Below, in pieces: positions 54,657-64,000 of a DNA stretch of 64,000 nucleotides. A program made the position numbers and the translations under genes. Under the pieces are notes generated by a model that did not search any database, was not told the origin of the DNA, and was given only the letters and a program-made list of their open reading frames with translations. This stretch comes from Lignipirellula cremea (GTDB taxonomy: Bacteria; Planctomycetota; Planctomycetia; Pirellulales; Pirellulaceae). Each line of letters begins with the position of its first letter. Position 1 is the stretch's first letter. The stretch is from contig NZ_CP036433.1 in the NCBI RefSeq assembly GCF_007751035.1, positions 2,089,001 to 2,153,000 of the forward strand. The letters run 5' to 3'.

Positions 54657-56561
54657 TTACTCAACCTTCGTCGGCGAAGCGGCGCGTTGGAAAAACTGCA
54701 CGACCTTCTCGGGTGGAACCGGTGGGCTCAGGAAGTAGCCCTGGTACTCGTCGCAATCGTGATCGCGGAGGAACTTCAGGTGGGCTTCGGTTTCGGCCCC
54801 TTCGGCCAGGACTTTCATTCCGAGCGCCCGGGCCAGGACGATGATGCTCGCGGCGATCTGGCCGTCGTCGCCATCGGGAATATCTTTGATAAAGGCGCGA
54901 TCAATCTTCAGGCGATCAATCGGAAACTGCCGGAGATAGGCCAGAGACGAGTATCCGGTCCCAAAGTCGTCGACGCTGATACTGGCTCCCATCTCTTTGA
55001 GAGCGTTTAGCATCTCTACGGCTTGTTGCACATTTTCTACTAGCATGCCCTCCGTGATTTCAAAGTCGAGATCGCTCGGTTTGATACCGCATTGCCTGGT
55101 AGAATCCGCCACGCACTGGCGGAATCCGCTGTCCTGAAATTGCATGGCACTGAGATTGATTGAGATATTGACTTGATATCCTTCGCGGTTCCAGTCAGCG
55201 AGCTGCTGGCATGCCTCGCCAACAATCCAGCGGCTGACACGAATGATCTCACCGCTATCTTCCAGAAGTTTAATAAATCGGTAAGGCGGAATCACTTCGT
55301 CGTTATGGCGCCACCGCAGGAGCGCTTCCACGCCGGTCACGACGTTCGTATGGAGATCCACCTGGGGCTGGTAGACAATGAAAAACTCATTCTTGTCGAG
55401 CGCGTGCGATAGTAGCTCCTGCATCGTGCGATACTCGACCAGGCGATCGGTCATTTCGGCCTTGTAACAGGCATGTCCCAGCCGATTCTCTTTGGCGTGG
55501 AACATGGCCGTGTCGGCGAATGCCAGCAGATCCCGGTCGCAGGTGGCGTCGCCTGGAGCAATAGCGACGCCTACACTCACTCCCAGGTGGAATTCTGCTT
55601 CGCTCAGAACATACTTTTTGCTCAGGATATCGCAGATCAGTTCGGAAACCTGTGCGGCATATTCGTGCTGGTCAATGCCGCGATAAATAATACAGAACTC
55701 ATCGCCGCCCAGTCGGGCGACTTCCGCCCGCTGTCCAAATACCTGGTTCAGCCTCCGGCCGATTTCCACCAGCGCATCGTCGCCGACCGTATGGCCCAGC
55801 GTGTCATTGATTTCTTTGAAGCCGTCCATATCCAGGAGGAACAGGGCCACCGGCGGCCCGCCGTTTTGCGCAAGCAGCACGGCCTCTTTCATTTTTTCCT
55901 GGAACTGAAACCGATTGATGAGACCGGTCAGCGCATCGGTCGTGGCCAGGCGGTGCAAGCGTTTACTTTCCTCCTGGAGCTCCTGGCTGAGGCGGATGAG
56001 GCTTTCGGTCCGCAGCGCGTAATACTCTTCCCCGCGCAGACAACAGACAAAGGTGCAAACCGCCACGCCCAGCTGGAGCACCAACTCATCGAGCCAGGAG
56101 ACGCGAACCGTTATGTCGAACCCATACATGTAAAAATGAAAGAGCGTCAGCGCAGCAATGTTCACTAGCAGCCAGTAGAAGGCGGACCGCACGCCCAGCA
56201 GCTGGGAAGCGACCAGGATCGACACCGGGAAAAACAGCATCGTCGCCGACATGGCCGGATCGGTGACCGACACAAAGAATAAACCGAACGCGCTCGCCAG
56301 CAGGTTCAGGTTCATGATCAGTCGATAGTCGTGATGCTTCCGGAACCAGACCGCCAGCAGGAGGTGCACGACCGAATCGATCACGCAGATGCACGAAGCG
56401 ACGTAGTAACCCCGGAAACATAAAAAGATGGCGAAAAAGATCCAGGTCGACCACAACACCACGATGAATTCCCACACGCGTCGAGCGCGCAGAAGCTGGG
56501 CGTCGGTCGAATCGACAAAGAGGGTTTCCTCATCGGTATGATTGACAAACCAGTCGAACAT
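54657..56561 (-). CDS. membrane-bound GGDEF-EAL cyclic-di-GMP enzyme
   Basis: A 634-residue signalling protein. Five to six N-terminal transmembrane helices (about residues 30-185) form a MASE-like sensor, followed by a short coiled coil. The GGDEF domain has an intact RLGGDEF active site (about 285-290) and the substrate loop DMDGFKEINDTLGH. The EAL domain keeps EALLRW, the NLS and TEG motifs, DDFGTGYSS, KIDRAF and AEGAETE, all needed for phosphodiesterase activity. It could make and degrade cyclic di-GMP. Start at 56561 with AGGTG upstream. Monocistronic; the signal sensed is unknown. Confidence 0.92.
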   Translation of the reverse strand: MFDWFVNHTDEETLFVDSTDAQLLRARRVWEFIVVLWSTWIFFAIFLCFRGYYVASCICVIDSVVHLLLAVWFRKHHDYRLIMNLNLLASAFGLFFVSVTDPAMSATMLFFPVSILVASQLLGVRSAFYWLLVNIAALTLFHFYMYGFDITVRVSWLDELVLQLGVAVCTFVCCLRGEEYYALRTESLIRLSQELQEESKRLHRLATTDALTGLINRFQFQEKMKEAVLLAQNGGPPVALFLLDMDGFKEINDTLGHTVGDDALVEIGRRLNQVFGQRAEVARLGGDEFCIIYRGIDQHEYAAQVSELICDILSKKYVLSEAEFHLGVSVGVAIAPGDATCDRDLLAFADTAMFHAKENRLGHACYKAEMTDRLVEYRTMQELLSHALDKNEFFIVYQPQVDLHTNVVTGVEALLRWRHNDEVIPPYRFIKLLEDSGEIIRVSRWIVGEACQQLADWNREGYQVNISINLSAMQFQDSGFRQCVADSTRQCGIKPSDLDFEITEGMLVENVQQAVEMLNALKEMGASISVDDFGTGYSSLAYLRQFPIDRLKIDRAFIKDIPDGDDGQIAASIIVLARALGMKVLAEGAETEAHLKFLRDHDCDEYQGYFLSPPVPPEKVVQFFQRAASPTKVE

Positions 56562-57245
56562 CACCTGTCTTTCACGGCGCGGCGTCAATTCCTGGACGCA
56601 TAAAAAGCGGACACTTGACAATCGCAAATGCACTCCAACTCTACGTCAGCACGTATTGACCAGGCGCCGCTTTCCCAACGGCTTCCCGCAAACGACCGCC
56701 CGGGCTACTTGAATAATCCTCCCAGTCGGCACATCTGCATTAGGAAAAGAGTCAGAGAAGCCCGCGCTGGCTCCATGGGCGTCCGCCCCAGAAACATCAA
56801 AAAGTCGAAAATTCGACGAGCTGCCAGCTAAAGAATTCCCGCACGGCGGGGCTGAAGAATTCCTCATCAGGAACATTTTCATCTTCAGTCCGCGCAGCAA
56901 GACGCTTCGCCAGAAGGACTTTTCTCAGAAGAAAGCTCGCCCACGATTGCGATGTCGGTAGAAGCCGATGGCAGGCCGAATCTGTCGAAGTTGCTGTGGG
57001 CGGTTCGAGCGTGTTGGCGTCTCAAACAGGAGTGGTCGTAATCACTTGGGCTCGCCAGGAGTTTTGTCTGGGAGGCCGCGGGATCCAGGGTTGGAGTCGT
57101 GACCGCCTGCCAAAGCTCTCAGGCGGCGTTTACGGGCGGCGGACTTGCGAGGGGCCCTGCGATTCACTTGACCTCCACAGCGAGGTTCAACGAACGCTGG
57201 CGACGCCCAGGCCCATGGTTTCCGCCCGCTGCCAGCGTCCATAAA
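56562..57245. other. 680-base region without a recognised gene
   Basis: Lies between the promoter side of the GGDEF-EAL gene and the terminator of the cytochrome-like gene. An 82-codon plus-strand frame at 56996 has no domain and no ribosome-binding site. Confidence 0.4.
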
Positions 57246-57271
57246 AAAACGGGCCCTGCTGGGCCCGTTTT
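57246..57271 (-). terminator. bidirectional Rho-independent terminator
   Basis: An 11-bp perfect stem (AAAACGGGCCC and its inverse) with a 4-base loop is flanked by A on one side and T on the other. It ends the minus-strand gene at 57304 and could also work on the plus strand. Confidence 0.9.
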
Positions 57272-57303
57272 CGAGTGATGGGAATTACGGCGAGCTGGGA
57301 CGT

Positions 57304-59211
57304 TTAACGGCCGTTCTGCTTCATCCACATGGTGACGACTTGCTCCGGCGTGCCGCCGTAGGCGGTCTGGAAGGCCGGGTCAAAATCGGTCCCGGTGCGG
57401 AGGGAACCCAGCAGCTTGCGGAAGCGGCCGGCGTCGGACATGAGGAATTTGACCACGCCGTACGCCATGATGTCGGAGTTCTCGGCCGGCATTTTTCCCT
57501 GCAGGAAATCGCTCGCTTTAGCGACCGAAGACTTTACCTCGGGAATGCGTTCGTTCCACTCGGAAACGCGTGTGTCTTCTGGGTTGATCTTCGAGGCCGC
57601 GTAGCGGGCGGCCCCCTCGGCGAACCAGCGCGGCGGATCGTTGAGCGAGGAAATGTACACGCCCGCAATCTGCTGCCCGATCAGGGCGTCGATCGAATAC
57701 TCATCCCTGCGGGGCGGAATCAAAGCGGCGTAAGCGTCGACCACGTCGTAACGCCAGTGACCGCGCAGTTCCTGCGGGATCGAGCGTTTTTCGACCATGT
57801 TGCCGAACTCCGAGTAGTCGTAACGCTGCTTGAAGACGAACACCGTGGTCTTCCCTTTAACCAGCGGCTGGTCGGCGGGGGCGCCGAACATTTCCACCAG
57901 TTGCGGCGTGACTTTCTTGGCGACCTCTTCCAGTTTGGCCAGGTTCTCTTCGCTCTGGTTGCCCAGGATCAGGAAATGCTCGGTGTCGACTTTGTTGGCG
58001 TCGATCCCCGACATGCTGACGTTCCAGTATTTCACGGCCTGGTCGGCGCGTTCGGCGGCCAACTCCTCATGGGTGGAGTTTTCGGCGTGCGACCGGGCGG
58101 CCAGTTTGATTACATCGGCTCGCGGGTCTTCGGCGTCGTAAGTGGCGCCTTCGGAGATCCATTTTTCAATGAGGGCGATCTGCTCGGGCGGAAGCGGCGA
58201 TTTCCGCAGCGGCATTTGCTGGCCGCCGCCCATCCCTTTAAGCTTCTGGACGAGCAGGCTGCCAGCCGGGTCGTTGGGAGTGATGGGAGAACCGCTGTCG
58301 CCGCCCCGCAACATGGTGGCGAAGGTTCCCAGGTTGAGTCCGCCTGAGGCCCGCTGGGCGCCGATGTGGCAGTTGTTGCAGTTGGCGACCAGGATGCCGG
58401 CGATGTCGTTCACAAAACTGACCGTTTCCTTGCCAGTGGCGCGGCGAACTTCCGGCGCGGCCATGCGGCCTCCGGCCATTGCCGTGCCAAAGGTGGCCAG
58501 CGAAACACTTTGATCGGGGCCGTCGAATTTGGCGCCTTCGACGATCCATTTGGTCAGGGCGGCCAGTTCGGCCGGCGTGACCTTGGCTCCGCCGCGGGGC
58601 ATGTCGCCGCTGGCGATGGTTTCGATCAGCAGGCTGGCGTCGGATCCGGCGGTAACGACCACGCCGTCGGCCGTGCCGCGCATCAGGTCGGCGAAGGTGG
58701 CCATCGAGAAGCCGCCGGTCGTTTTGCTCACATGGCAGCGGCCGCACTTGGCGACCAGCATCGGGGCGACGTCTTTCACGAAGCTCACTCCCGTTGCCGG
58801 CGTCGGGGAGGCCGGTTCCGGTTTGGGCGCTGGCGTCGTTGACGGTTTGGGGGTGCTGGCGATGGTGGGCCGACTCAACGGCGAGAACTTCGCTTTGCTG
58901 CTGAGCAGCCGATGCGCCTTGGAGAGCGAATCGTAAACGGGGTTCAGCGCTTCGACCATGCCGCGATCCGCCGTGGCGGCCAGGGTTTCATAGTCGCTTT
59001 GCACGGCCTGGATGCCGGCGGCCGATTCGGCAAATTTCCCTTGTGCGTACTGCTGGCCTGCGGCCTGGATGCGGGCCAGCAAGTCGTACGCCTGTTTTCT
59101 CTGTGCGGCGGAAGGTGCGGCGGCGGCGATCGTCGGCAGATAAATCAGCAACAGGATGGCCGCCAGCGCGGCCTGGCGAATACGCAAAAATCGCCGTGTA
59201 ACTCGCATCAT
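57304..59211 (-). CDS. secreted two-cytochrome-domain protein with degenerate peptidase-like domain
   Basis: A 635-residue exported protein. After the signal peptide (about residues 12-32) comes a helical segment (35-115), a Pro/Thr-rich linker, then two planctomycete cytochrome domains, each with a CxxCH heme site (CGRCH, about 155-250; CNNCH, about 280-365). The C-terminal 260 residues resemble gluzincin-type peptidase domains found in planctomycetes: PRWFAEGAARYAASK matches their third-ligand region, but the place of the HExxH motif reads IGQQIAGVY, so zinc catalysis is unlikely. The start at 59211 opens the signal peptide; a frame start at 59301 is too early. Monocistronic. Confidence 0.82.
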   Translation of the reverse strand: MMRVTRRFLRIRQAALAAILLLIYLPTIAAAAPSAAQRKQAYDLLARIQAAGQQYAQGKFAESAAGIQAVQSDYETLAATADRGMVEALNPVYDSLSKAHRLLSSKAKFSPLSRPTIASTPKPSTTPAPKPEPASPTPATGVSFVKDVAPMLVAKCGRCHVSKTTGGFSMATFADLMRGTADGVVVTAGSDASLLIETIASGDMPRGGAKVTPAELAALTKWIVEGAKFDGPDQSVSLATFGTAMAGGRMAAPEVRRATGKETVSFVNDIAGILVANCNNCHIGAQRASGGLNLGTFATMLRGGDSGSPITPNDPAGSLLVQKLKGMGGGQQMPLRKSPLPPEQIALIEKWISEGATYDAEDPRADVIKLAARSHAENSTHEELAAERADQAVKYWNVSMSGIDANKVDTEHFLILGNQSEENLAKLEEVAKKVTPQLVEMFGAPADQPLVKGKTTVFVFKQRYDYSEFGNMVEKRSIPQELRGHWRYDVVDAYAALIPPRRDEYSIDALIGQQIAGVYISSLNDPPRWFAEGAARYAASKINPEDTRVSEWNERIPEVKSSVAKASDFLQGKMPAENSDIMAYGVVKFLMSDAGRFRKLLGSLRTGTDFDPAFQTAYGGTPEQVVTMWMKQNGR

Positions 59212-59677
59212 GGCAGGATTGCCTTTCAAACAGGCTGAGAAGTGGCTTAGGGACCGCCAGGGCGCCTCCGCCGCAGGCATTTGCCATGGGCAGGCTCCCA
59301 AAGAGATCCAAACTAGAGGAGTCGTTCCGGTTTCGCTAGCATTCTAATTTAATACACCAGGTATTTTACTACACCCGACGGAATCATTTCAAACCCATCC
59401 CGCCAGAGAATCGCTCGCAGTCTTTCTAACGCGGCGTCCGGCGAAAAGTACTCAAGCCGCGATTTGCCGCGGCAGGCGCCTCGCCCGCCTCCGGCCGCAG
59501 TGCGGTTTGTCGGCCGACCGACCCCAGCGGTAACCACGCAAGGGTCGGGATTTGCCCCATGTTTCGGCAGTTGGCCCCGCCAGCACTGGACGAACTTCTC
59601 GGGAACGAATTCCTCCTCGCGAGGAAAAACGATAAAATAAGCACAGGATCAGAAGGATCAGAAAAACGAATTTTTGG
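59212..59677. other. divergent intergenic region between cytochrome-like gene and response regulator
   Basis: About 465 bases without a convincing gene. It contains a candidate minus-strand promoter (59363-59392) and an A-rich stretch (59620-59645) just upstream of the response regulator. Confidence 0.45.
59363..59392 (-). promoter_or_regulatory. candidate sigma-70 promoter of the cytochrome-like gene
   Basis: On the minus strand TTGAAA (59387-59392), an 18-base spacer and TAAAAT (59363-59368) form a housekeeping-type promoter in an A/T-rich island, about 150 bases upstream of the start codon. Confidence 0.4.
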
Positions 59678-60423
59678 GTGGAACAGGCCGTGTCGCAATT
59701 GAAACATATTCTCGTCGTGGAGGACGAAAGGCACCTGGCGATTGGCATCAAGTTTAATCTTGAGGCCGAAAGGTACCGCGTGACGACCGTCGACAATGGT
59801 CCGGCCGCTCTCGAAGTTTTCCAGAAAGGCGAGGTCGATCTGGCGATTCTCGATATCATGCTCCCCGGCATGAGCGGTTACGAAATCTGCGAGTCCCTGC
59901 GGGCCGCCGGCAACGACGTGCCCGTGCTGTTCCTCAGCGCTCGCACCCTGGCGGAAGACCGGGCCCGCGGCTTCGATGTGGGCGCCGACCAGTACATGAA
60001 CAAGCCGTTCGATCTGGCCGAACTGCTTAGCCGCATCCGCAATCTGCTCGCCCTGCACGACCGCCGCAACGCCTCGCGGGCCGCCCGGCGGCGGCGGAGG
60101 AAGAGATTGAAACGTTCCAGATTGGCGACGCCCAGATCGACTTTGAAGCATTCGAGGTCAATATTCGCGGGGAAACGATTCGCCTGACCCAGCTCAACAT
60201 GCGGCTGCTGCGCTACTTCATCAACAACGAAGGACGCGTCATCCCCCGCGGCGAACTGCTAGAGAACGTTTGGGATATGCCGGCCCACATCAACACCCGG
60301 GCGCCGGATCAGTTCATCCGTCGATTACGGGAAACGTTCGAAGAGAATCCGGCCCAGCCGCAACACTTCTTAACCATTCGCGATGTCGGTTACCGCTTTA
60401 TCGCCAACCCGACCGACAGCTGA
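59678..60423 (+). pseudogene. OmpR-type response regulator with a frameshift between its domains
   Basis: The first frame (GTG at 59678, or GTG at 59690) encodes a receiver domain with the acidic pocket (VVEDE), the phospho-acceptor Asp59 (LAILDIMLPGMSG) and the conserved lysine (MNKPFD). The winged-helix output domain lies in another frame and ends at 60423 (RLTQLNMRLLRYFI, RTIRDVGYRF-like LTIRDVGYRF). The switch falls in the C/G-rich run around 60084-60098; restoring one C would give one protein of about 248 residues. All functional residues are intact, so it is either a very recent mutation or a sequence error. No histidine kinase is adjacent. Confidence 0.8.
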
Positions 60424-60471
60424 CGAAGTCGCCTGCGCCCCGGCCTTCCCCGGTGGCCATGGTGAAGGCGG

Positions 60472-61299
60472 TCAGGGATAATATTTCCAAGCCGCAGCTT
60501 CTTCGCCGTCGAGACGCAGCGTCAAACATTTGGCGCTGCCGCCCGCTTTGACGAATTCGCTCAGTGGGGTATCCACCGGCGAAAAACCTCGCTGCCGTAA
60601 AGCCGCATGCAAGCCCGGACAGCCGGTATTCGTCACCACGTGTTTTCCCACCACGACCGCATTACAGGCAAACGATTGGGCTTCTTCGGCCGCGACGGGA
60701 ATCAAATCCGCGATCAGTTCCCGTAGCGCCCTCTGGCCGTATTCATCAAACGCTGGCGGGAAGTATGCGGCCACGCCGGGCGCCAGCGGGCAGAAGCACG
60801 TATCCAGATGGTAGTAGTATGGATCGACCAGCTCGAGCGGAATCACCCGGCAGCCGACCAGCTCGCCAATCCATTGCTGGGTCGGGGCGTCGCTTCGCAG
60901 GTGATAACCGGCCAGCAGGGTTTCACCGCAAAACAGGGCGTCGCCAGCGCCTTCAAAATAGGACGTTTTGGGCAGCTGCGTCACGGCGAAACCGTCTTCC
61001 AGCAGCCACGCGGCGTCGAGTGCTTCCTCCCCTTGCCGTTGCGGATGACGAAAGCGGGAGACGATCGCCTGTTGCCGGTAGATCATCGCAGCGTTCGCCG
61101 TAAACACCAGGTCGGGCAGCCCCGCGACGGGCGACAGCAACGGCGTTTCTACTCCCAGGCTGGTCAGCAGCTGGTTCAAGTCCCGCCACTGCTGCTTTGC
61201 CTGTTCATGGTCGACCTGGCGAGCCCGGTTCATCCAGGGATTGATTTCGTATTCGATCCCAAAGAAATCAGGCGGACACATCAGGATGCGTGGGCGCAT
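60472..61299 (-). CDS. amidinotransferase/dimethylargininase-family hydrolase
   Basis: A 275-residue enzyme of the guanidino-group-modifying superfamily (dimethylarginine dimethylaminohydrolase, arginine dihydrolase and relatives). It opens MRPRILMCPPDFFGIEYEIN and shows FTANAAMI, the acid in FEGAGDALF (Glu116), His164 (YYYHLDTCF) and the nucleophilic cysteine near the end, Cys258 (GGSAKCLTLRL). The likely substrate is arginine or a methylated arginine, giving citrulline or ornithine. It starts at 61299 with GGAG upstream. Unlike its neighbours this gene is intact. It is convergent with the response regulator. Confidence 0.87.
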   Translation of the reverse strand: MRPRILMCPPDFFGIEYEINPWMNRARQVDHEQAKQQWRDLNQLLTSLGVETPLLSPVAGLPDLVFTANAAMIYRQQAIVSRFRHPQRQGEEALDAAWLLEDGFAVTQLPKTSYFEGAGDALFCGETLLAGYHLRSDAPTQQWIGELVGCRVIPLELVDPYYYHLDTCFCPLAPGVAAYFPPAFDEYGQRALRELIADLIPVAAEEAQSFACNAVVVGKHVVTNTGCPGLHAALRQRGFSPVDTPLSEFVKAGGSAKCLTLRLDGEEAAAWKYYP

Positions 61300-61476
61300 G
61301 GTTGAACTCCGTAAGGAACAGGGACCTGCGACAATCAAAGCAAACCGTAGTGGATTTGGCCACAAATCCCTCCGCCTTGCACGTCACAGCAAGGACGCGT
61401 GGCCAGGTCCGCTCCAGGGACCGGGCGCCCTCTGCATCCTAACGTTCGGCGACTTCAGGGCGTAGTGCCGACATGA

Positions 61477-62138
61477 TCAGGCAGACGCGATCAGGCGCAG
61501 GGCCGTCTGGAAGACGTCGTCCAGCATCGGCTCGGTCAGACGTCCCGTAAATGTGTTTTGCTGACTCGGATGGTAGCAGCCCAGCAGTGTGCGGCCGTCT
61601 GCCAGCGGGACCGCGGCGCCGTGCCCGAACTTTGGCAGCGGTCCGGTAAACCATTCCCTTCGCCGGCACTCCATCGCGGCCGCTCGCCAGCCGAGGCCGC
61701 CCAGTGCTAGTAGTACGCGGGCGGGGGTGATGTCGATTGTTTTGTGTGTGGTGTAAAAAAGTCCCTCTCGGTTTGTTATCCGGCGGAGCGCAGTGGCAGG
61801 CCGCCGTGATGCGCAGTCGTGGAGCTGAAGCCCGTCGCTTCGATTGGTGGCCGTTGGCTGGTTCGCCAGGCCGGCCCGGTGCAAGGCGGCAAAAAGCCAG
61901 TCGCCGCTGCGATCGCCGGTAAACATCCGTCCCGTGCGATTCGCCCCATGGGCGGCCGGAGCCAGTCCCACAATCAGCAAGCGGGCCTGGGGGTCGCCAA
62001 AATTAGGAACCGGGCGGCCCAGTAATCCCAGTCGCGGAACGCCTTCCGTTTGACCTGGGCGATCTGCGTGCAGTGAGCGCGCAGCCGCGGACACGCTTCA
62101 CAGTCGATGATCTGCTGGTTGAGTTGATCCCAATCCAT
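61477..62138 (-). pseudogene. uracil-DNA glycosylase, family 4/5-like, interrupted by frameshifts
   Basis: Repaired, the product is a Fe-S uracil-DNA glycosylase that removes uracil from DNA. The N-terminus from 62138 has the first cluster cysteines ([10 protein letters not shown]). A one-base loss near 62016 breaks the frame before [14 protein letters not shown], and the next frame carries the active-site segment [20 protein letters not shown], as in family 5. A second loss near 61811 separates the third cysteine region (CAPPDNKP). A third disruption follows, where about five residues and the fourth cysteine seem to be missing. The end ([15 protein letters not shown]) is normal. As written it cannot make an active enzyme. 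Confidence 0.8.
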
Positions 62139-62170
62139 AGCAATGGGGACGCCCTTCCGGCAGGCGACGT

Positions 62171-63614
62171 TTAGTGCGTCTCGTGGACGACGACCACATT
62201 ATGGGCGCCGGCGACCAGTTCGCTGCCAGCGATAAAGACGATGCGATCGCCCGGCCGGACATAACCGGCTTCCTGGGCCCAGCGGTTGATGTACTTCCGC
62301 ATTTCCGGGCCGTGGCCAAACTCCACATCGCGCAGGGAATGATCCCCCAGTACAGCGACATCCGCTGCAGTGTGGCGTCGCTGGTGCTGATGCCAATGCT
62401 GGGAAAATAGGCGCGCTGCTTGGAGATTACCCGGGCCGTGGCTCCGCTGACGGTGGCGACGACCAGCATCCGGGCGTCCGCCTGGCGGGCGATCCGCACG
62501 GCGCCATCGACGACCGCGGCCGTAATGGGATGAACGCCGGCTGCATCGGGAGCGGAAGAGGCCTGCGGCGGCGCATGTCGCAGCGCTTTCTCGGTGGAGT
62601 AGATAATCCGCCGCATCATATCGACGACCTCGCACGGGTATTCGCCGACGGCCGTTTCGCCCGAGAGCATGCAAGCGTCGGCCCCGTCGTATACGGCATT
62701 GGCGACATCGGTCGCTTCGGCCCGCGTGGGCCGTTTGGAGTGCTGCATGCTTTCCAGCATTTGTGTGGCGACAATCACGGGGCGGATGTACTTCTGGCAC
62801 ATCTGGATGATCCGCTTTTGCACGACGGGCATTTCGGCCACGTCGATCTCCACGCCCAGGTCGCCGCGAGCGACCATCACGCCGCCGGATGCTCTGACGA
62901 TCGCTTCCAGGTTCTCGACCGCTTCGGCCTTTTCAATTTTGGCGATGGCCAGGGCGGAAGAGCCTTCGTCGAGCAGCAGGGCTTTCAGCTGCTCTATCTC
63001 TTCGGGCGTACGGACAAAGCTGAGGCTGACAAAGTCAACGCCGGCCTGGGCGGCCCACAGCGCGTGGGCCAGGTCCTCCTCGCTCATGGCGGGCGTGCTG
63101 AGTTTGACGCCGGGCAGATTGATCCCCTGCCGGGTGCGAATGGTCCCGGCGCCGTCGACCTGGCAAACGGCCGCATCGGGCCGTTTTTCGACCACGCGCA
63201 TGCCGACCGCCCCATCGGAGAGCAGCACCCGATCGCCGCGCTGTAACTCATCGACCAGCGGGGGCATAGCTGCAGGTCAACTGATCGCGACGCTCTGATT
63301 GTTGGCGCGCGAATAAACTCAAACCCGTTCCCCTGCGGTGCATTCGGTCGGATCCTCGACCAGCACGCCCAGGCGAATCTTGGGACCCGCCAAATCGACC
63401 AGCACGCCCAGTGCACGCTGCATTTGGCGGCCGATCTGGCGAATATCGCGAACAATCAGGTCGTAGTCCTCGACCTTCCCATGGGCCATGTTCAGCCGGA
63501 ACACATCAACGCCGGCGCCGAACCAGCTCGGCCAGCATTTTGGGGATCGCGGCAAGCCGGGCCGATTGTAGCGACAATTTTGGTACGATGGTCAAGGGCA
63601 GGAGGAACGCTCAT
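62171..63614 (-). pseudogene. pyk: pyruvate kinase, interrupted by several frameshifts
   Basis: The pieces together cover a full pyruvate kinase of about 475-480 residues (phosphoenolpyruvate + ADP to pyruvate + ATP). From 63614: MSVPPALDHRTKIVATIGPA; then a G-run near 63543 and an extra base near 63518 shift the frame before GVDVFRLNMAHG. An in-frame stop at 63319-63321 and further shifts to about 63270 lie in the B-domain entry. The main block from 63267 has the metal and substrate sites (AIAKIEKAEAVENL, MVARGDLGVEI, ATQMLESM, RPTRAEATDVANAVYDGAD, LSGETAVGEYP). A last loss near 62336 shifts the C-terminus (GSELVAGAHNVVVVHETH). Catalytic residues are all preserved. Confidence 0.85.
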
Positions 63615-63682
63615 GGGCGGGGCCTGAATACGAAGGTGAACCAATAACCTTTGACGGCCGCCTTGATCTCGAGTCGCCCGGC

Positions 63683-63869
63683 TTAGCGTTCTTCCAGACC
63701 CATCGAACCGATCAGCACTTCAGCGCCCGGGTGTCATGCGTCGCAGCTGCTCGGCAACTTTTGCTTTTTCCGAGGGGCTGGCCTTTTCCATCCGGACTTT
63801 GAGCTTGGTGATCTTCTCGCGACGATGACGGCGGCGCCGGAGTTCTCGCTTGCGTTCGCAACCTGCCAT
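63683..63869 (-). pseudogene. DUF6800-like small basic protein with a late frameshift
   Basis: A small, very basic protein starting at 63869 with AAGGA upstream: MAGCERKRELRRRRHRREKI, then KVRMEKASPSEKAKVAEQLRRMTPG. As written it stops at 63720 after 49 residues. Removing one G from the GGG near 63729 continues the frame with AEVLIGSMGLEER to a stop at 63683, giving 61 residues and the C-terminus I would expect of this planctomycete family. The function is unknown; the charge suggests RNA or ribosome binding. Confidence 0.65.
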
Positions 63870-64000
63870 AAATAATTCCTTGGAATCGAAGGGAATGGGG
63901 CGCCGCCCCGTGGGAGGACTGTTTACAAGATTTCAAACTTACCGCGCGGAGAATATCCCTTCAATGCGGGCGACTTGGACGTAAAATAGAAGAGCCGACC

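Noticed and set aside
56996-57244. 82-codon plus-strand frame ending at the terminator hairpin
   Set aside because: No ribosome-binding site, no domain, and it runs into the terminator of the opposite gene.
60060-60200. Programmed -1 frameshifting in the response regulator
   Set aside because: No slippery heptamer of the usual type or downstream pseudoknot was evident, and neighbouring genes show the same kind of 1-nt lesion, so error or mutation is more likely.
1-64000. tRNA, rRNA, riboswitch or CRISPR features
   Set aside because: No cloverleaf with T-loop sequence, conserved riboswitch core or regularly spaced repeats was seen by eye; a covariance-model scan would be needed to exclude small RNAs.

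Overview
The window looks like a chromosomal stretch from a Planctomycetota bacterium, most likely of the Pirellulales. Evidence: high GC; planctomycete-specific families (PSCyt1/DUF1549/DUF1553, DUF1501, a DUF6800-like small basic protein, an MTNPYQSP-type N-terminus); and many sulfatases. No rRNA, tRNA, CRISPR array, transposase or replication origin was recognised.

Layout. 0-6 kb: end of an unknown gene, a lipoprotein and a four-gene MacAB/DevBCA-like ABC export operon (permease, membrane fusion protein, ATPase, second permease). 5.7-11 kb: two tandem 124-residue membrane paralogues, a wrecked NarK-type nitrate transporter, a small conserved protein and a VIT/vWA secreted protein. 11-15 kb: rplM-rpsI, a membrane protein, a secreted protein of unknown function and rpmA. 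15-22 kb: a zinc-ribbon protein overlapping an asparagine-synthetase-like enzyme without the glutaminase cysteine, a GNAT acetyltransferase, and a compact type III polyketide synthase cluster (methyltransferase, FAD oxidoreductase, synthase). 22-26.6 kb: a 1430-residue alpha-2-macroglobulin with a CFEQ thioester site.

26.7-44.3 kb is a sulfated-carbohydrate locus. A XylR-type AraC regulator diverges from an operon encoding a DUF1549/DUF1553 cytochrome, a DUF1501 protein, an aldo/keto reductase, a beta-propeller and two sulfatases. These are followed by a sialate O-acetylesterase remnant, a MITE-like element, a third sulfatase, a relic of a second macroglobulin gene and a convergent large arylsulfatase. 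Direct repeats spaced 21 bp in the divergent intergenic region are good candidate regulator boxes.

44.8-54 kb holds the most unusual system: a 2118-residue iterative synthase, read as TE-AT-KS-CLF-like-KR-DH, with no carrier protein of its own. The gene upstream encodes an acyl carrier protein fused to a FabL-like enoyl reductase, and a FadL-type outer-membrane channel lies downstream. Together they could make, reduce, release and move a fatty-acid-like or polyene product.

54.6-64 kb: a GGDEF-EAL protein, a two-domain cytochrome/degenerate-peptidase protein, a response regulator, an amidinotransferase-family hydrolase, a family-5-like uracil-DNA glycosylase, pyruvate kinase and a DUF6800-like protein. 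Four of these last five to six genes are interrupted by 1-nt indels while their motifs stay intact. This suggests either a locally poor sequence or very recent decay, so product calls there refer to the repaired frames.
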